Part shown: one piece after another, positions 1 to 6,835 of the stretch | Position numbering within the stretch: the stretch's first letter is position 1 | Layout: each line of letters starts with the position of its first letter | DNA from: Mesorhizobium sp. M2A.F.Ca.ET.046.03.2.1 | Lineage (GTDB): Bacteria; Pseudomonadota; Alphaproteobacteria; Rhizobiales; Rhizobiaceae | DNA length: 64,000 nucleotides | Direction of reading: 5' to 3' | Assembly: GCF_003952425.1 (NCBI RefSeq) | Contig: NZ_CP034449.1 | Span: 2,542,001 to 2,606,000, forward strand | Translations under genes and position numbers: made by a program | The notes under the pieces: model-generated | Database searches by the model: none | The model's input: the letters and a program-made list of their open reading frames with translations, nothing else | Told to the model about the DNA's origin: nothing

Positions 1-755
1 AACTGCGTGCCGAAGGCCAGCGGGTAGTGGTTCGACAGCATCAGGAACAGGACCGGCAAGGTCAGGTAGTTGTTGTGCAGCGAGCGCTGCTTGGCGATCT
101 TGCCGTATCTCGGGTCAGGCTTGCGGCCGGCGATGAGGTCGGCGACGACGATCTTCTGGTTGGGGATGATGACCATGAAGACATTGGCCGACATGATCGT
201 GGCGGTGATGGCGCCGAGATGCAGGAAGGCGGCGCGGCCGGTGAAGAGATGGGTGAGCCCCCAGGCGATGAACACCAGCACGCAATAGAGCACCAGCATC
301 AGCCCAGTGTCGCTTTTGCCGAGCGGCGAGCGGCACAGAAGATCGTATACGATCCAGCCGACGCCGATGGTGGCCAGCGACAAGAGGATGCCGACCGGCG
401 CCGAGATGTTGAGCACGTTGGGATCGATCAGGAAGAGATCGGCGCCGGCATAGTAGACCACGCAGAGCATGGCGAAGCCCGACAGCCAGGTGGCGTAGGA
501 CTCCCATTTGAACCAGGTGAGGTGTTCCGGCATCTCGGCCGGCGCCACCAGGTATTTCTGGATGTGGTAGAAGCCGCCGCCATGCACCTGCCATTCCTCG
601 CCGAAGGCGCCGGCAGGCAGGCCGGGACGCTGGCGCAGGCCGAGATCGAGGGCGACGAAATAGAAGGAGGAGCCGATCCAGGCGATGCCGGTGATTACAT
701 GCAGCCAGCGGACGGCGAAGCTTAGCCAGTCCCAGAAAATCGCGAAATCCATCAT
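1..755 (-). CDS. puuD: Urate hydroxylase PuuD, N-terminal part (cut by window edge)
   Basis: Membrane-bound urate oxidase of the PuuD type, which converts urate to 5-hydroxyisourate. About 251 codons are visible, read leftward with no stop before position 1, so the C-terminal part lies outside the window. The protein begins MDFAIFWDW, followed by a hydrophobic stretch (WLHVITGIAWIGSSFYF), the HGGGFYHIQKY segment and further membrane helices, as in the family's N-terminal membrane domain. Two ATGs are adjacent (755 and 752). The family usually ends in a cytochrome c domain, which cannot be checked here. It is divergent from the LysR gene at 888, and downstream purine genes (xdhC, xdhB, xdhA, uraH, puuE) support the assignment. 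Confidence 0.88.
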   Translation of the reverse strand, partial: MMDFAIFWDWLSFAVRWLHVITGIAWIGSSFYFVALDLGLRQRPGLPAGAFGEEWQVHGGGFYHIQKYLVAPAEMPEHLTWFKWESYATWLSGFAMLCVVYYAGADLFLIDPNVLNISAPVGILLSLATIGVGWIVYDLLCRSPLGKSDTGLMLVLYCVLVFIAWGLTHLFTGRAAFLHLGAITATIMSANVFMVIIPNQKIVVADLIAGRKPDPRYGKIAKQRSLHNNYLTLPVLFLMLSNHYPLAFGTQ

Positions 756-887
756 TGAAATCGTCCCTGCCGATGAGAGCGACTTTACGGTGTGCAGCGC
801 AAACGAAAAGAGGCGAGGTGCGCGATGACTTTCAAAAAAAAATGGAAAATACTAGGCTTGCCCCTCATAGCCGTTTGAGAGCCACGC

Positions 888-1808
888 ATGGCCTATCTCG
901 ACAACATCGCCGTCTTCGTCCGCGTCGTCGAGCTCGGCAATCTGTCGGCGGCGGGGCGTGACATGCGCATTTCTCCGGCCGTCGCCTCCAACCGCATCAA
1001 GGAACTGGAAAAGCATCTGGGGGTGCGGCTGTTCAACCGCACGACCCGTCAATTGATGCCGACCGAGCACGGCACAGTGTTCTACACCGGCGCCAAGCAG
1101 GTGCTGGATGCCATCACCGAGGCGGAAGCCGCGGTCGCATCGCTGTCCGGCCAGCCGCGCGGGACCATCAGGGTGACGGCGCCGCTCGGCCTCGGACGGC
1201 GGCTGATCGCCTCGGGCATCCCGGATTTCCACGACAAATATCCAGATATCGAGGTGCGGCTCAGGCTCTCCGACCACAATGTCGACATCATGAAGGAAGG
1301 CATCGACGTCGCCTTCCGCCTCGGCATCATCGAGGATTCGAGCCTCAGGATGCGCGGCATCATGGAATGCGAGCGCGTGCTGGTGGCGGCGCCGAAATAT
1401 CTGGAAGCGCGCGGCGAGCCCGCCGAACCCCAGGAACTGATCGGCAGGAAACACGACTGCCTGATGCTGCGCTATGCCGGCGCGCGCGAATATGTCTGGA
1501 CGCTGCAGACGCCCGGCGGCCCGCAGAAGTTCGAGGTGCACGGCCCTTACGACACTGACGACGGCGACGTGCTGACCGGCTGGGCGCTGTCGGGTCGCGG
1601 CATCATCAACAAGCCGCGGTTCGAGGTCGAGCCCTTCATCCGCGACCGCCGGCTGAAGGTGATCCTGCCGCAGACGCCGCCAACGCCGGTGCAATTCGCC
1701 GCCGTCTATCCGCACAAGAAGCTGCAGGACCCGAAGGTGCGGCTGCTGCTCGACTTCATGGCCGAGCGCTGCCAGCGGCTGATCAAGGATATTCTTGCGG
1801 GGAAGTAG
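888..1808 (+). CDS. LysR-family transcriptional regulator
   Basis: A 306-residue LysR-type regulator. Residues 1-60 form the winged helix-turn-helix (AAGRDMRISPAVASNRIKEL, then GVRLFNRTTR). Residues from about 90 form the periplasmic-binding-like effector domain (GTIRVTAPLGLGRRLI). The family is close to the AaeR/DmlR-like group by pattern. It is divergent from puuD with 132 bp between the starts, so puuD is the most likely target, with a purine-pathway effector; this is inferred from position only. The start follows GAGAG about 7 bases upstream. A palindromic repeat begins 37 bases after the stop. Confidence 0.9.
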   Translation: MAYLDNIAVFVRVVELGNLSAAGRDMRISPAVASNRIKELEKHLGVRLFNRTTRQLMPTEHGTVFYTGAKQVLDAITEAEAAVASLSGQPRGTIRVTAPLGLGRRLIASGIPDFHDKYPDIEVRLRLSDHNVDIMKEGIDVAFRLGIIEDSSLRMRGIMECERVLVAAPKYLEARGEPAEPQELIGRKHDCLMLRYAGAREYVWTLQTPGGPQKFEVHGPYDTDDGDVLTGWALSGRGIINKPRFEVEPFIRDRRLKVILPQTPPTPVQFAAVYPHKKLQDPKVRLLLDFMAERCQRLIKDILAGK

Positions 1809-1845
1809 TGGTGGCTTGCTCTCGGTTGGCCGAAGCCTCCGCGAC

Positions 1846-2030
1846 GTCGTCATCCACGGGCGGAGCGACGCGAAGCGGCGCGCAGACCCGAGGATCCATT
1901 CCGTGACCTTCGACGTGGGGCGCAGCGGAGCAGAATTCTGCCTCGTTGCGCGGCGCCTCGACGTCACGGAATGGATCCTCGGGTCTGCGCCGCGTCGCTT
2001 CGCTCCTTGCTCCGCCATAGAATGACGACC
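1846..2030. repeat. Palindromic intergenic repeat, family A, copy 1
   Basis: Imperfect palindrome of about 185 bp. The left arm carries GACCCGAGGATCCATTCCG and the right arm its inverse, CGGAATGGATCCTCGGGTC, around a centre containing GCAGAATTCTGC. The second copy is at 5535-5722 in the same alignment. It lies downstream of the LysR gene and could act as a transcription end. The rest of 1809-2231 shows no gene. Confidence 0.8.
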
Positions 2031-2231
2031 GCGAGGAGCGTTCAGGCTAATCGCCGAAACATGTGGCCGCCAACATGACATTCGGGCCAAGGCCTCTGCC
2101 TTGATGCAGTCAAAGGCTGGTCGGCATATGACAGCCTCGTGGCCCACTCGATCCGGTTGCCATGCGCGAAGAGCGGCCTAGGTTGGGGGCCAGACGTCTG
2201 CCCGATTTTCAGGGCAGCCGAGGGCCGCCAC

Positions 2232-3194
2232 ATGCATTTCGCCGTTTCGCTCAACATCGCAGCCACAGGACAAGACGTCCTGGACTTCGGCCAAATCAGC
2301 GCCTTCGTACGGCAGGCGGAAGCGGCCGGTGTGGATATGGTCATCATTTCCGACGTCGCGGAGGGACCATCGACCAGCCCGTTCGAAGCGACCACGCTGC
2401 TGGCCGCCTTGGCGACGGTGACCTACAGGATTGGCCTCGTCGCCAGCGCCTCGACGCTCGCGCACCAGCCCTACAATCTGGCGCGCCGTTTTGCTTCGCT
2501 CGACATCATCAGCCATGGCCGCGTCGGCTGGAACGCGACACTGAGGCAGAACCCGCGCGAGGCGGCGAATTTCAGCCGCCCGGAAGGTTTCTCCGATGGC
2601 GATTTTCGCCGTCGCGCGGAGGAATATATCGGCATCGTCCAAGGGTTATGGCGGAGCTGGGACGGCGATGCCTTGCTGTTCGACAAGGCGGGCGGCCGGT
2701 TCCACGATCCCGACAGGATGCATATGCTCGACCATAAGGGCGAGTTCTTCGCGGTGCGCGGGCCACTCAATGTCGCGCGTTCGCCTCAGGACACGCCGGT
2801 GCTGGTCATGTCCGGTTTGAACGAAACCGATCGAGATTTCGCAAGCCGTGGCGCCGACGTCATTCTGATCGCGGAACAGTCGGCCGACGCTGCCAATGCT
2901 GCGACCGCCGACTTGAGACGCCGGGCGCTTGCCGCCGGCCGCAAACCGGAAGGCGTGATGGTGCTGCTGACGGTCGCCATTGAATCCGAGCCGCCTATCG
3001 ACGGGCTTCGAAGCTTGCTGGGCTCGAGCGGCTGCGACGGCTTCAATCTTGTTTTGCCGGCTGATGTCCCGGCACTTCAGAATTTTACCGACCGTGCCTT
3101 GCCGGAGCTCCGACGCGATGGCCTCGCCGGCCGGGGCCAGCAGGGCGCGACGCTGCGCGCCCGTCTTGGCCTCGGCACAGGAGGCGCAAAATGA
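2232..3194 (+). CDS. LLM-class flavin-dependent monooxygenase
   Basis: A 320-residue bacterial-luciferase-like (LLM) oxidoreductase. Visible family features are the N-terminal FAVSLNIAATG strand, VDMVIISD, the RIGLVASASTLAHQPYNLAR segment and GRVGWNATL, all typical of NtaA/SnaA/DszA-like FMNH2-dependent monooxygenases, but about 100 residues shorter than most of them. The substrate cannot be told. The chosen start (MHFAVSL) matches where the family fold begins; an in-frame upstream ATG at 2139 would add 31 unlikely residues. The last four bases overlap the next gene (ATGA), so the two LLM genes are translationally coupled. Confidence 0.85.
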   Translation: MHFAVSLNIAATGQDVLDFGQISAFVRQAEAAGVDMVIISDVAEGPSTSPFEATTLLAALATVTYRIGLVASASTLAHQPYNLARRFASLDIISHGRVGWNATLRQNPREAANFSRPEGFSDGDFRRRAEEYIGIVQGLWRSWDGDALLFDKAGGRFHDPDRMHMLDHKGEFFAVRGPLNVARSPQDTPVLVMSGLNETDRDFASRGADVILIAEQSADAANAATADLRRRALAAGRKPEGVMVLLTVAIESEPPIDGLRSLLGSSGCDGFNLVLPADVPALQNFTDRALPELRRDGLAGRGQQGATLRARLGLGTGGAK

Positions 3195-4441
3195 CCGCGC
3201 GCCGGATGAAGCTCGGCCTGTTCTTGTGGGCGACCGGACACCACATCGCCGCCTGGCGCCATCCGGACGCGCATGTGACGGCCGGTATCGACATCGAGCA
3301 TTACATTCAACTTGCCCGCACTGCTGAAGCGGCGAAGTTCGACATGGTGTTCTGCGAGGACGCCGCCGGCCTGCGCGAGGCCAATGTCAACATTGCCAGC
3401 CAGACGTCACGCTCGATCGGCTTCGAGCCGATCAGCCTTCTTTCAGCCCTGGCCGTCCAGACCGAGCGCATCGGCCTGGTTTCCACGGCATCGACCAGCT
3501 ACAACGAACCCTATGGGCTGGCGCGAACCTTCGCCTCGCTCGACAATCTGAGCGGCGGGCGGGCCGGCTGGAACCTCGTCACCTCGGCCAGCCCGATCGA
3601 AGCGGCGAATTTCGGCGCGACGGGGCTGCGGCCGCATGCCGACCGCTATGCGCGGGCGTGCGAGTTCGCCACGGTGATCACCGGGCTCTGGCACCGCAAG
3701 CCGGCCGGCCATGACGGCGAAAGCTTCTCGGTGCGCGACCCGCTCGACGTCCCGCCCTCGCCGCAGGGCGCGCCGGTGATGGTGCAGGCCGGAGCATCGG
3801 ACGACGGCAAGGATCTGGCCGCGCGCACCGCCGATGTCGTGTTCTCGGCCGCGCAGACTTTCGAGGAAGCCAGGGCCTTCTATGACGATCTCAAAGGGCG
3901 GCTCGCCGCCTATGGCCGCCAGCCGGACGATGTGAAGATCATGCCCGGAGTGGCGCCGATCGTGGCCGCCACGAAAGCCGAGGCACAGGCGAAATACGAT
4001 GCACTGCAGGAATTGATCCCCGACGATGTCGGCGTGGCGCTGCTCTCCAGCTATCTCAGCATTTCCGATCTTGGGCGCTACCCGATCGATGGGCCGCTGC
4101 CCGAGCTGCCGGAGAGCGAAGGCATGAAGAGCCGGCAGGCGCTGGTCATCGAACAGGCGCGCCGCGACGGGCTCTCGATCCGCGAGCTGGCGCGATACTT
4201 TGCCGGCGCGCGCGGCCATTGGCGGATTGTCGGCACTGCCGAAGAGATCGCCGACGAATTGCAGGAGCGTTTTGAAGGCGGCGCCGCCGACGGTTTCAAC
4301 GTCATGCCGTCCTGGTTCCCGGGCGAGCTCGACGCCTTTGCAACGCTGGTGGTGCCGGAGTTGCAGCGGCGCGGCCTGTTCCGCAGGGACTATGAAGGCC
4401 GCACGCTGCGGGACCATCTCGGCCTCAAGCGGCCTATCTAA
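3191..4441 (+). CDS. NtaA/SnaA/DszA-family FMN-dependent monooxygenase
   Basis: A 416-residue two-component flavin monooxygenase subunit. It opens with KLGLFLWATGHHIAAWRHP, a hallmark of the NtaA/DszA family, followed by FDMVFCED, EPISLLSALA, IGLVSTASTSYNEPYGLAR and GWNLVTSASPIEAANFG. Members use FMNH2 from a separate reductase to oxidise xenobiotic, organosulfur or siderophore-like substrates; no reductase gene is adjacent. It overlaps the shorter LLM gene by four bases. The stop is 14 bases before a 44 bp palindrome shared with the convergent phzF-like gene. Confidence 0.9.
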   Translation: MTARRMKLGLFLWATGHHIAAWRHPDAHVTAGIDIEHYIQLARTAEAAKFDMVFCEDAAGLREANVNIASQTSRSIGFEPISLLSALAVQTERIGLVSTASTSYNEPYGLARTFASLDNLSGGRAGWNLVTSASPIEAANFGATGLRPHADRYARACEFATVITGLWHRKPAGHDGESFSVRDPLDVPPSPQGAPVMVQAGASDDGKDLAARTADVVFSAAQTFEEARAFYDDLKGRLAAYGRQPDDVKIMPGVAPIVAATKAEAQAKYDALQELIPDDVGVALLSSYLSISDLGRYPIDGPLPELPESEGMKSRQALVIEQARRDGLSIRELARYFAGARGHWRIVGTAEEIADELQERFEGGAADGFNVMPSWFPGELDAFATLVVPELQRRGLFRRDYEGRTLRDHLGLKRPI

Positions 4442-4454
4442 GATTCTTGGTTTC

Positions 4455-4498
4455 GCAATTCCGGACGGAAAACCGCGGCGCACTTTTCCTGGAATTGC
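4455..4498. repeat. 44 bp palindromic element, family B, copy 1
   Basis: Ends are inverted repeats GCAATTCC and GGAATTGC. The full 44 bases are identical, on the opposite strand, to 28522-28565, which lies inside a coding sequence. It sits between two convergent genes and could serve as a two-way terminator. Confidence 0.85.
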
Positions 4499-4504
4499 TT
4501 CAGC

Positions 4505-5335
4505 TCAGTCCATTAGCTGCGCCGTTCCGGACACCCGGATCGAGCTGCCAAGCGTCGGCGGAATATCGGCATGGAGGCGCGAGCGCATGCCCATATCCTC
4601 GCCCTGGACGATGTCGATGGCGCCGCCATGCGGCCAGCCGAGATCGCGCAGATAGCCGGCAAAGGCCGCGGTCGCCGCCCCTGTCGCCGGATCCTCGTAG
4701 ACACCGCCGGAAGCAAAAGGATTGCGCGTGTGGAAAATGCGCGGCGTCTCGGCATAAGCGAGCAGGATCGTGACCAAGCCTTCGCGCCGCATGAAGGACT
4801 GGCCCTGCTTCAGGTCATAAGCCATGGCGGCCAATGCCTCACGCGACCTCAGCGCCAGCACGAGGTGGTCGGCGCCGCCGTGGATCAGGGCTGGCGGAAT
4901 GGCCGGATCGAGATCACCCGGCTGGTAGCCGAACAGCGCCAATGCCTCGCCGGCCAGTTCCGACGAAGCCGGCCCGCTGCGCGTCGGCGGCGACTGCAGC
5001 GCGGCGGCGACGTTGGCGCCGTTGCAAAAACCTTCGACGGTGATGTTCGCCTGATTGAGGATCAGCGCGAAGACCCCGTTGCCAAACTTCCTGACTAGCG
5101 CCGCACCGAGCGCAATGGTGGCATGGCCGCAGAACGGCACTTCCGATTCCGGCGAAAAGTAGCGGACACGCCAGCTATCGCCCTCGGGCGCGGCGAAAGC
5201 GGTTTCGGAGAAGCCGATTTCGGCCGCGACGCGCTGCATGTCGGCCGTATCCGGCAAGGCCTCGCCGATCACCACGCCGGCGGGATTGCCACCGGTGTTG
5301 CCGTTCGAAAAGGCTGCTATGCGCAGAATGTCCAT
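4505..5335 (-). CDS. PhzF-family isomerase
   Basis: A 276-residue PhzF-like protein (two-lobed diaminopimelate-epimerase-like fold). Visible marks are FSNGNTGGNPAGVV near the N-terminus, the IGFSETAFA segment with the conserved Glu, YFSPESEVPFCGHATIALG, and the C-terminal DPATGAATAAFAGYL. Most PhzF paralogues outside phenazine clusters have unknown substrates, and no other phenazine gene is present. The start at 5335 (MDILRIAAF) is preceded by GAGG at good spacing; an upstream in-frame ATG at 5485 would add 50 residues unlike the family. It is convergent with the LLM genes and lies inside the block flanked by family A repeats. Confidence 0.9.
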   Translation of the reverse strand: MDILRIAAFSNGNTGGNPAGVVIGEALPDTADMQRVAAEIGFSETAFAAPEGDSWRVRYFSPESEVPFCGHATIALGAALVRKFGNGVFALILNQANITVEGFCNGANVAAALQSPPTRSGPASSELAGEALALFGYQPGDLDPAIPPALIHGGADHLVLALRSREALAAMAYDLKQGQSFMRREGLVTILLAYAETPRIFHTRNPFASGGVYEDPATGAATAAFAGYLRDLGWPHGGAIDIVQGEDMGMRSRLHADIPPTLGSSIRVSGTAQLMD

Positions 5336-5534
5336 GTTTCTCGCCTCGTATTGGTCAGGCGCGCAGAAAACACGGTTCAAAGTCTGTTGGGAAACGAAGA
5401 AAGCGACGAGCAGCTGTGAGCGGCAGTCATAGCCGCGTATCTTTGCTGCCAACTCCTCGACACGGGGATTTAAGGCAGCAGGCAAGATTTACACCGTTCG
5501 AAATCAGCGCAAGTGCTGGGGATTAGGCCCCAAA

Positions 5535-5722
5535 CTTCGTCATCCCAGGGCGAAGCAGGAGCGCAGCTCCGTCGCGGAGACCCTGGGATCCATGCCGTGA
5601 CCTTGATCGGGAGGTGCAGTGGCGCAGAATTCTGGATCGTTGCGACGCATCGAAGTCACGGAATGGATCCTCGGGTCTGCGCTGCGTCGCTACGCTCCTT
5701 GCTTCGCCCGTGGATGACGAAG
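5535..5722. repeat. Palindromic intergenic repeat, family A, copy 2
   Basis: Same imperfect palindrome as 1846-2030, including GTCACGGAATGGATCCTCGG and a GCAGAATTCTG centre. The left arm is more diverged than in copy 1. It fills most of the gap between the phzF-like gene start and the xdhC stop. The two copies bracket the LLM-LLM-phzF block. Confidence 0.8.
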
Positions 5723-5756
5723 TGACGGGCGTTCCTGGCCAATCGCCACGGCAAGG

Positions 5757-6773
5757 TCAGCCGGCCATCACCTTTTCGGCGCTGGCAGCGCCTGGCGCAT
5801 CGGAGGCATGCGCGACCAGCGCCGTCATGATCTCGGCGGCGGCGAGCGCGGCAATCACCGGGGGCCGCTTATCCTTAACGGCATTGCCGCCGATCGGCGA
5901 GACAAGGCGGTCGAACTCGGCTTCGCTGCCATCGGCGGACTTCAGGAACCAGCTCCTGAAGGTGGCTTTCTTGGTCTTCGAACCGATCATGCCGACATAG
6001 GCGGTGTCGTCGCGCTTCAGCGCCTCGGCGACGATCAGGAAATCCAGGGCGTGATCGTGGGTCAGGATGGCGAAGGCTGAGCCGGCCGGCGCCTCGCGCA
6101 CCACGGTTTCGGGCATCGGCGTCAGCCGGGTTTCCACCGTTTCCGGCATGCCTTCCAATGCCTCGGACCGGGTCTCGACGACGACGACGTGGATCGGCAG
6201 CAGCGCCAGCGACGCGGCAAGCGCCTGGCCGACATGGCCGCCGCCGAAGATATAGACATGCGGCAGATGCGCCTCTTCCGATTGAGCGTTGGCGATCAGT
6301 TGCTGCTCCAGCGAGCCGTCGACGAGGCGGATCAGCACCTCGACGCGGCCGCCGCAGCATTGGCCGATCTCCGGCCCGAGCGGGACGTCGAGCGTGGCGC
6401 AAACTTCATCGACCTCGATGCGGGCCTCTTTACCCTCCCCCTCGTGGGGAGGGTCGGAGAGCAGGCGGCGCGAAGCGGCGTTTGCTATCCGGGGTGGGGG
6501 CACGGAGACGCCGCGGCCCCCACCCCGGCCGACTTCGTCGTCCGACCCTCCCCACGAGGGGGAGGGTGAGGAGCGCAGAATCTGCCGCGCCTTGTCGATC
6601 GCCATATATTCGAGCTGGCCGCCGCCGATCGTGCCGAAAATGGCCGATGTCGAGACGAGCATGAAAGCGCCGGCCTCGCGCGGCGTCGAGCCTTTCGTGG
6701 CCGCGACCTCGACGAGGGCGACCCGGCCGGTTTGGCCGAGGAACGCCTTCAGATCTTGTACTTTCGAGTTCAT
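5757..6773 (-). CDS. xdhC: Xanthine dehydrogenase accessory protein XdhC, with in-frame repeat insertion
   Basis: XdhC binds molybdenum cofactor, promotes its sulfuration and delivers it to the xanthine dehydrogenase XdhB subunit. Seen here are the N-terminal VEVAATKGSTPREAGAFML and GGGQLEY motifs, the GQCCGGRV cysteine motif, the Rossmann FGGGHVGQALA and the C-terminal YVGMIGSKTKK. Between GGGQLEYMAIDKARQIL and the ARIEVDEV stretch lie about 46 extra residues rich in Gly, Pro, Ser and Arg, which correspond to the palindrome at 6432-6568; the frame stays open. Possible starts are 6773, 6782 and 6788, none with a strong ribosome site. It is the last gene of the xdhA-xdhB-xdhC series. Confidence 0.9.
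   Translation of the reverse strand: MNSKVQDLKAFLGQTGRVALVEVAATKGSTPREAGAFMLVSTSAIFGTIGGGQLEYMAIDKARQILRSSPSPSWGGSDDEVGRGGGRGVSVPPPRIANAASRRLLSDPPHEGEGKEARIEVDEVCATLDVPLGPEIGQCCGGRVEVLIRLVDGSLEQQLIANAQSEEAHLPHVYIFGGGHVGQALAASLALLPIHVVVVETRSEALEGMPETVETRLTPMPETVVREAPAGSAFAILTHDHALDFLIVAEALKRDDTAYVGMIGSKTKKATFRSWFLKSADGSEAEFDRLVSPIGGNAVKDKRPPVIAALAAAEIMTALVAHASDAPGAASAEKVMAG
6432..6568. repeat. Palindromic element inserted in frame in xdhC
   Basis: Arms ACCCTCCCCCTCGTGGGGAG and the inverse CTCCCCACGAGGGGGAGGGT enclose an inner pair of GGGGTGGGGGC and GCCCCCACCCC. It resembles the rhizobial repeats that sit between genes elsewhere in the window, but here it is read as protein within XdhC. Confidence 0.85.
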
Positions 6774-6835
6774 CGTCTGCATTTCCATCCCGGAAATATA
6801 GCGTTTTGCGCCTCGATTTGCACGTTTAGGCGCAT

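Noticed and set aside
852..2147. Long minus-strand open frame opposite the LysR gene
   Set aside because: Antisense shadow of a clear LysR gene; high GC keeps opposite frames open. Its translation is Arg/His/Asp-rich with no family pattern and it runs into the palindromic repeat.
4505..5335. Phenazine biosynthesis gene cluster
   Set aside because: Only a PhzF-like protein is present; such proteins are common in non-producers, and no phzA-G partner genes are seen.
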